Shown piece by piece: positions 11,001 to 20,000 of a DNA stretch of 64,000 nucleotides (positions are counted from its first letter, which is position 1; each line of letters starts with the position of its first letter). The stretch is from NCBI RefSeq assembly GCF_001969815.1, contig NZ_MRBK01000001.1, positions 310,001 to 374,000 of the forward strand, in the 5' to 3' direction. A program made the translations under genes and the position numbers. Source of the DNA: Bacillus swezeyi. Its GTDB lineage: Bacteria > Bacillota > Bacilli > Bacillales > Bacillaceae. The notes beneath the pieces are model-generated. The model did not search any database and was not told the origin of the DNA. It saw only the letters and a program-made list of their open reading frames with translations.

Positions 11001-14000
11001 TCTGATACAGAAAGTCGACATTGATCTATGCGATGAGCATGGCACCATTTGCTTACGTATGAAAGGATTTTCGACGAGAGTGATGGAGGCCGACACACAA
11101 ACCGGATCATCAAACTCAGAGACCTTATTGCGTCAGTCTGTTTGGAAAGAACAAAAGGCTGACGCAAAAGCGGCAAAAGAATATGCAGAACATCTCGTGT
11201 TCCTCTGTGAATGTGATCAAGACATGAGAAAAAAGATCGAAGCAGAAATGGAGCATGTTCATGTATTCAGCCTCGAAGAAAGGCCTTCTTCAGTGGATGG
11301 ACGTTTTCATTCGTATACGGAACAAGTGTTTAAAAAAGTGCAGGCGATGATGCGCACTAAACCGCAAGGAGATATTCTGATTCAGGTCGTGACCTCCGCA
11401 GAAGGCGAGCGGCAATTGTTTTCAGGATTGACAGGACTGCTGAAAACGGCCGAACTGGAAACGGCCACACTAACCGGGCAAATGATTGAAATCAGCAGTG
11501 AAGAAAGCGGGGAAAGTATTGCCGGCAAACTGAAAGAAAATCAAATGAGCAGCGGTGCACATATCAGATATCAAAACGGTAAACGATTTATTGCAGATTG
11601 GATTGAAATGAAAACGGCAAGCCGTGACATCGGCATGCCGTGGAAAGACGATGGCGTCTACCTGATCACAGGCGGTGCCGGAGGCTTAGGCCTTATTTTC
11701 GCAAAAGAAATTGCGGAACAAACGAAGAATGCGACAGTCATTCTGACGGGCCGTTCACCTCTAAATGAAAGTAAAAGGGGAAAAATTGAAGAGCTTCGCG
11801 CCAGGGGGGCCATGATCACCTATCAGCAAACAGATGTTACCGATAAAATCGAAGTGTACCAGTTAATGAACGATATTCAGAAAAAACACGGCCGTCTTGA
11901 TGGGATTCTTCATAGCGCGGGAATCATTAAAGATAGCTACTTGATCAATAAATCAGCAGAAGACCTGCATGAGGTGCTGGCGCCTAAAGTAAAAGGACTC
12001 GTTTATCTGGATGAAGCGAGCAAGGATTTGGCATTGGATGTTTTCATTCTCTTTTCGTCTCTTTCAGGAAGTATGGGCAGCATCGGTCAGGCTGATTATG
12101 CGGCAGCGAATGTATTTATGGATATGTATGCCGGATACCGCAATACACTCGCCGGAATCGGTCAGCGGCATGGCAGAACGCTTTCTGTAAACTGGCCATT
12201 ATGGAAAGAAGGCGGCATGAAGGTCGATCGTGAAACGGAGACAAGGCTTGTGCTGCTGGCCGGAATCGTTCCTCTTGAAGCGGACAAAGGCATACAGGCT
12301 TTTTATCAAGCGCTCAATACCGAGGCAAACCAGGTCATGGTGATTGAAGGCGACGTTCAAAAAATAAAACAAAACATGCTGCCAAAAACAGCCTCAGCGC
12401 CTATTGAAAAGAAGGAAACAGAAACCATGATTGAATCGGTAAAGAGCATTGATACAGGCAGTTTGCTGGATAAAGTAAAGGCGATGCTGAAGCGGGAGGT
12501 TGCCAAGCTATTAAAGGTTAAACTTGAAACGATTGATGACCATGCCGAAATGACGGGGTACGGTTTTGATTCCATCTCCATGACGGAATTCACCAACCAT
12601 ATCAATCGGATCTATAAACTGGCGCTGACGCCAACCGTCTTTTTTGATCACCCGACGATCCATGAGTTTGGCAAGCATTTGTCAGAAGAATATCAAGCGG
12701 TATTTGCGGAAACATTTGCTGTGCGGACCAGGCCGAAAGCCCAGGCTCAGCCTGCATCTGAACAGGATAAAACGATGCATGTCACAGCTAAAAGGCGCCG
12801 GAAGCAGTCAGTTATGCTGCCAAAAACCATACAGAGTGAATCCGGGCCCGAGCCAATCGCAATCGTGGGAATAAGCGGCATCTTCCCTATGGCGAAAGAT
12901 GTCGATGCCTACTGGAAGAACTTAAAAGAAGGCAAAGACTGCATGACGGAAATCCCGAAAGACCGCTGGGATTGGCGCGACTATGAAGGGGACCCTGCGA
13001 AGGAAGCCAATAAAACGAATGTAAGATGGGGAGGTTTTATCGACGGCATTGCGGAATTTGATCCATTATTCTTTGGCATCTCCCCGCGTGAAGCAGAACA
13101 AATGGAACCTCAGCAGCGCTTATTACTGACATACGTATGGAAAGCGATCGAAGATGCGGGGTATTCGGCAAAAAGTCTGTCAGGCACAAAAACAGGCGTA
13201 TTCATCGGAACGGGAAATACAGGATACAGCTCTCTTTTATCAAAAGCAAACTCGGCAATAGAAGGCTCTGCTGCGGCTAACACAAGTCCGTCAGTCGGTC
13301 CGAACCGTATCAGTTATTTCCTTAATCTGCATGGACCGAGTGAACCTATCGATACGGCGTGCTCCAGCTCATTAGTAGCTATCCACCACGCCATTTCCTC
13401 AATCGAGGAAGGCACTTGTGACATGGCATTAGCCGGCGGCGTTAATACGATTATTCTGCCTGAGGTGTATATCAGCTTTGATAAAGCGGGTGCCCTGAGT
13501 AAAGAAGGCAAATGCAAGACGTTCTCAAATCGAGCCGATGGTTTTGCTCACGGCGAAGGAGCCGGCATTCTGTTTCTAAAGAAATTAAAAGCGGCTGAAG
13601 AAGCAGGGGACCATATTTACGGAGTGATAAAAGGGAGCGCAGTCAATCACGGCGGACGTGCCGCCTCTTTAACGACGCCTAATCCGAAGGCCCAGGCGGA
13701 AGTCATTCAAACGGCATTCCAAAAGGCGGGAATCGATCCCAAAACTGTGAGCTACATTGAGGCTCATGGAACCGGAACGGAGCTTGGAGACCCGGTTGAA
13801 ATTAACGGATTGAAAGCGGCTTTTAAAGCGCTGGGTGTAAACGAAGGAGACACATCTGCCAATCATTATTGCGGCCTCGGTTCAGCGAAGACAAACATCG
13901 GGCATTTATCGCTTGCAGCCGGTGCGGCAGGCATCATTAAAATATTAATGCAGCTTAAACACAAAACCTTGGTGAAAAGTCTTCATTGCGAGACTGTCAA

Positions 14001-17000
14001 TCCGTATATTCAGCTGGAAAACAGCCCGTTTTATATCGTTCGGGAAACAGAAGAATGGAAAGCAATACAGAATGAGCGGGGACAGGAGCTGCCTCGCCGT
14101 GCAGGCGTCAGTTCATTTGGTATCGGAGGGGTAAACGCCCACGTGCTCATCGAGGAATATATTCCGAAGGCGGACACAGGTAACATACCGTCGATCACTT
14201 CTGAACAGCCGGGTATTTTCGTTTTATCAGCCAAAAATGAAGCAAGGCTGAAAGAACACGCACAGCAGCTGGCAGAAGCGTTAGGTCAGCATACTTATAA
14301 AGACGCAGATCTCGCAAGTATCGCTTATACGCTGCAAGCCGGACGAGACGCGATGGAAGAACGGCTGGGAATCATTTCCGGGTCCATTGAGGATTTGCAA
14401 GACAAGCTAAAAGACTACGCAGCAGGCAAAAATAATGTGGAGGATGTATATAGAGGGCGGATTGATAAAGGTACGCTGCAAATGCTGACAGAAGATGAAG
14501 AAATTCGAGAAGCGGTAGAAAAATGGATGGAACGCGGAAAATATGCAAAACTGCTGGAATTATGGGTGAAAGGGCTTGATGTGGACTGGATGAAGCTGTA
14601 TGGCGAGAATCAGCCAAAGCGCATCAGTTTGCCGACATATCCGTTTGCGAAAAACCGTTATTGGATCTCTGATCAAATTGAAAGCGGAAGCCTTGAAACC
14701 GACAAAAAAGCATCTTCCATCAACGCGGCTGTGTTGCATCCATTAATGCATCAAAACACATCGAATCTATCGGAACAGCGGTTTAGCTCCATCTATACGG
14801 GAGAAGAGTTTTTCCTTGCGGATCATGTTGTCAAAGGCCAACGGATCTTGCCGGGGGTGGCGCATCTCGAAATGGCGCGGGCTGCCATCGAGCAGGCGGC
14901 AGAGGTACAAAACGGTCAGTACAGCATGACGCTGAAAAACACAGTGTGGGTGCGGCCGATTGTGGTGGAGGAGCAGCTGCTGCAAGTAAACATCAGGCTT
15001 TTTCCGGAAGAGCATGGTGACATTACGTATGAAATCTACGGCAACCCGGAAACGGCCGGTGACAAACCAATCGTATACAGTCAAGGCAGCGCTGTATTAA
15101 ATCCTGCTGCGGATACGCCGGTCATTGATTTACAATCCCTGCGCCAGAAGTGTCAGCAAACTCGATTCACTGTAAACGAAGTATACGACACCTATAAAAT
15201 GATCGGTTTTGACTACGGTCCGGCTTATCGCGGGGTGGAAAAGATTTATACAGCTGAACATTTTGTATTGGCAAGCTTGTCATTGCACCCCTCTGTTTTG
15301 GATACGGTCAGCCAATTCAACATGCATCCGGGTCTGATGGACTCCGCTTTGCAGGCATCCAGCATTTTGACAGGCGCAGGAGATAACCGGCTGATGCTGC
15401 CTTTTGCGGTTCAAGAGCTTGAAGTCTTCGGGACATGTTCCTCGAAAATGTGGGTATACGCCAGATACAGTGAAGACAGCAAAGCGACTGATAAGGTACA
15501 AAAGCGGGATATCGATATATTAGATGAGAACGGCAATGTTTGCGTACGGATAAAAGGATTGTCTTTCAGAGCGGCAGAGAATGATACTGGATCAGCGGAG
15601 CCCGATCAAACAAAGGAAACTTTGATGTTTGAGGAAAAATGGATGCCTAAGGATACCGACAAAGACGCTCCGGAGCCTAAATATCAACGGCATATTGTCA
15701 TGCTTTGTGAAATGAACGGACTCTCAAAAGACAGCATTGAATCAAAGCTCAATGGAACGGAATGTATAGTATTGGAGTCTTACCGGGAGGGTCTGGCAGA
15801 GCGATTCCAAGATTATGCCGAACAAGCGCTTGAGACGATTCAGAGTATCCTCAAAAGCAAGCCGCAAGGCAATGTTCTGATCCAAATGCTTACCTCCGCA
15901 CAAAGAAAGCATTACTCATTCTCAGGGCTTTCGGCGCTCCTTAAAACGGCCGGTCTGGAGAATGCAAAGCTGAAAAGCCAGACGATTGAAATCGATACAA
16001 ACGAAACAATTGAAAGGATCGCAGATATAGTACAAGAGAATAAAAGAAACACAGGAGATCAGCGCATCAAATATGAAAAAGGCAAACGGTACATCAAGGA
16101 ATTAAATGAAATTCATACGCCTGAACGAGAAATCAGATTGCCGTGGAGGGATAAGGGTGTGTACCTTATTACAGGCGGCGCGGGGGGACTTGGATTTATT
16201 TTTGCGAAAGAAATTGCAAGCCAAGTCAACCAGCCTGTTCTGATTCTTACAGGCCGGTCCGCGCTTAGCGCCGATCAGCATTCACAGCTTAACGAATTGC
16301 AACGGATGGGTGCTCGCGCGGAGTACAGGCAGATCGATGTAACCCAATCGGCGGCTGCATCCGAGTTAATCACAAGTATCACCGCTGATTACGAAGACTT
16401 GAATGGCGTGATTCACAGCGCTGGACTGATTAAAGACAACTATCTCATGAATAAAACGAATGAAGAACTAAAGCAGGTCCTCGCCCCTAAGGTAAAAGGA
16501 CTCGTAAATGTGGATGAGGCAACCGAGCATCTCGCGTTAGATTTCTTTATCCTCTTTTCTTCAATATCTAGTGTCACCGGCAGCGCGGGGCAGGCGGATT
16601 ATGCGATGGCTAATGCCTTTATGGACAGTTATGCTGCTTATCGTAATGCGCTTGTGACCGCCATGTACAGGCACGGCCAAACATTGTCGATCAATTGGCC
16701 GCTGTGGAAAGAGGGCGGTATGCGTGTAAATAAAGAAACTGAAAAAATGACAATGAAAAATACGGGCGTTACAGCTATGCGAACCGAAACCGGTATTCAG
16801 GCACTTTATAAAGGCTTGGCCTTCGATAAAGATAACGTCATCGTCATGGAAGGTATCAAAGACATGATGAGGGAAAAGCTGTCTCAAAAGCAGCCTTCTG
16901 AAGGTGTTTCGAAAAAAACAACGCAAGAACCGGTGACCCAGGAAGCAAGAATCGATCAAGACAGCTTATCGGACCAAATACAAGAAGTTTTAAAGCAAGC

Positions 17001-20000
17001 AATCTCGCAATTGCTCAAAATCAAACCTGAAGAGATTGATCCGGATATGGAGTTTAATCAATATGGATTTGATTCAATCACTTTGACTGAATTCGCTAAT
17101 GCACTGAATGAACAATACAAACTGGATCTGACGCCTACAATTTTCTTTGAGCATGCAACCGTTCATGCCTTTGCTGCGTATTTATCAGCCGAATATCAGG
17201 ATACATTCTCTGCGCAATTTGCAGCACCTGTCAAAGAGGAGCTGCCTGTACAGCCTGCGGAAAAAGCCATGAAAGACATCAGGTTTTCAACCGAAAACCG
17301 TTTTGTTAAACCAAAGGAGCTGCCAGTGAAGAAGGCAGCCGAGCATGTGCCTGAGCCTGAACCCATTGCCATTGTAGGGATGAGCGGCGTTTTCCCAAAG
17401 GCAGAGGATGTAGAGGAATACTGGATGAATTTGAAAGAAGGGGCGGATTGTATTACAGAGGTTCCAAAAGACCGCTGGGATTGGCGTGAGTACTACGGAG
17501 ACCCTCTAAAAGAAGCAAATAAAACGAACGTCAAATGGGGCGGCTTTATTGATGGAGTGGCCGACTTTGATCCGTTGTTCTTCGGCATTTCCCCGCTTGA
17601 GGCTGAGCAGATGGAGCCTCAGCAGCGTCTATTAATGACCTATGCTTGGAAAGCCATAGAAGAAGCGGGACATTCAGCCCAAAGCCTATCAGGAACCAAA
17701 ACGGGCATATTCATCGGTACTGGAAACACGGGATACAGCTCTCTTCTGTCAAATGTAGATATCGAAGGCTCAGCAGCTGCTAATATGAGTCCTTCTGCCG
17801 GACCGAATAGAGTCAGTTATTTTCTGAACATTCATGGACCGAGCGAACCGATTGACACCGCATGCTCAAGCTCACTGGTCGCCATTCACCATGCGGTTTG
17901 CGCAATTGAAGACGGAAACTGTGAAATGGCGATCGCGGGAGGCGTCAACACGGTTGTAACACCGCAAGGCCACATCGCCTACGATAAAGCCGGGGCCCTG
18001 AGCAAAGAAGGAAAATGCAAAACGTTCTCTGACAAAGCCGATGGATTTGCGGTCAGTGAAGGTGCAGGCATCCTTTTCCTGAAAAAACTTAAAGCGGCTG
18101 AACGCGACGGCGATCATATTTACGGTGTGATCAAAGGAAGTGCAGTCAATCACGGAGGCCGCGCGAATTCTTTGACGACTCCTAATCCGAAGGCTCAGGC
18201 AGAAGTCGTAAAAACCGCTTATGTGAAGGCGGGAATTGACCCGAGAACCGTGACATATATTGAAGCGCATGGAACTGGAACAGAGCTTGGTGATCCGGTG
18301 GAAATCAACGGACTGAAGGCTGCTTTTAAAGAGCTGTACGAGAAAACGGGAGATCCTTCTGTTCATGCCAGCCATTGCGGATTGGGTTCAGCAAAGACGA
18401 ACATCGGCCATTTATCGCTCGCGGCCGGTGTAGCTGGTGTCATCAAAATCTTATTGCAGCTAAAACACAAAACGCTGGTAAAAAGTCTGCACAGTGAGAC
18501 ACTCAATCCGTATATCAGATTAGAAGACAGTCCATTTTATATCGTGCAGGAATCCAGAGAGTGGAAAGCGCTGCGAGATGAAGCGGGACGGGAGCTGCCT
18601 CGCCGAGCCGGAGTCAGTTCATTTGGCATAGGCGGTGTCAATGCCCATGTGGTCATTGAGGAATATATTCCAAAAGAGACCGCTCCTTCTGAACAAGCGC
18701 CGGCAGTGACATCACAACACCCGGGCATCTTTGTCTTGTCGGCAAAGGATGAGGACCGCCTGAAGGACCAAGCACAGCAATTAGCGGATTTTATCAGCAA
18801 GCATTCCATTACAGATCATGATCTCAGTGATATTGCTTATACACTCCAAGAGGGGCGCGATGCAATGGAGGAGAGACTAGGGATTATCGCCGCCTCGGTT
18901 CAAGATTTGCTGGAAAAACTGCACCTCTTTATAGAAGGACAAACCAATGCGAAGAACATGTGCAGAGGCAGGGCAGATAAAGGGATATTACAGACGCTCA
19001 GGTCAGACGAAGAAATTCAGAAAACACTCAAAAATGACTGGGAGCCTGGAATATATGCAAAACTGCTTGAATTGTGGGTGGCAGGATTAAAAATAGATTG
19101 GAACAAACTGTATAGCGGCAAACAGCCAAACCGCATCAGTTTGCCGACCTATCCATTTGCAAAAGAACGCTACTGGTTAACGGACATGAAAGATGAAGCC
19201 ATTACACATAAGGTATCGCCAAAAACTGTCGATACAGCAGCTTTGCACCCGTTAGTACAGACCAACACTTCCGATTTGTCAGAGCAGCGTTTCAGCTCAA
19301 CCTTTACAGGCACTGAGTTCTTTTTCACCGACCACAAGGTGAAGGGAAAGCCGGTCATGCCGGGGGTGGCATATCTTGAGATGGTGCATGCAGCCATTTC
19401 GCAGGCAGTGCGGGGACTCAAAGATCATCAATCTGTTATCCATATAAAAAATGTTGTTTGGGTGCAGCCGATCGTGGCGGATGATCAGCCTGTCCAAGTG
19501 CATATCAGTCTTGATCCTCAGCGCGATGGTGAGATTGCTTTTGAAATCTTTACAGAAGACGGGGAGAACGCACGAAAGATACACAGTCAGGGCAGTGTTG
19601 AAATAAGCGGAGCAAGGGACATTCCTTCCCATAACATCAGCGCGCTGCAAGCGCAATGCAGTCAAAGCGCACTTGCAAACGAACAGTGCTATGAGTTATT
19701 TAAAGCGATCGGCATAGAATACGGACCTGGTTTTCAAGGAATACAGCAGCTTTGCATTGGCCGCAATCAAGCCTTGGCAGAGCTTTCACTGCCTCCTAGT
19801 GTATCTCAAACGCTGAACGAATTTGTTCTTCATCCGAGTATGACGGATTCTGCTTTGCAGGCGTCGATCGGGTTAAAGCTGAATTCCGGTGACGAACAGC
19901 TTTCATTGCCTTTTGCACTGCAAGAGCTTGAAGTATATAGTCCATGTACAAATAACATGTGGGTGTCTGTCACATCTCGTCCAAACGAGGACAGAATACA

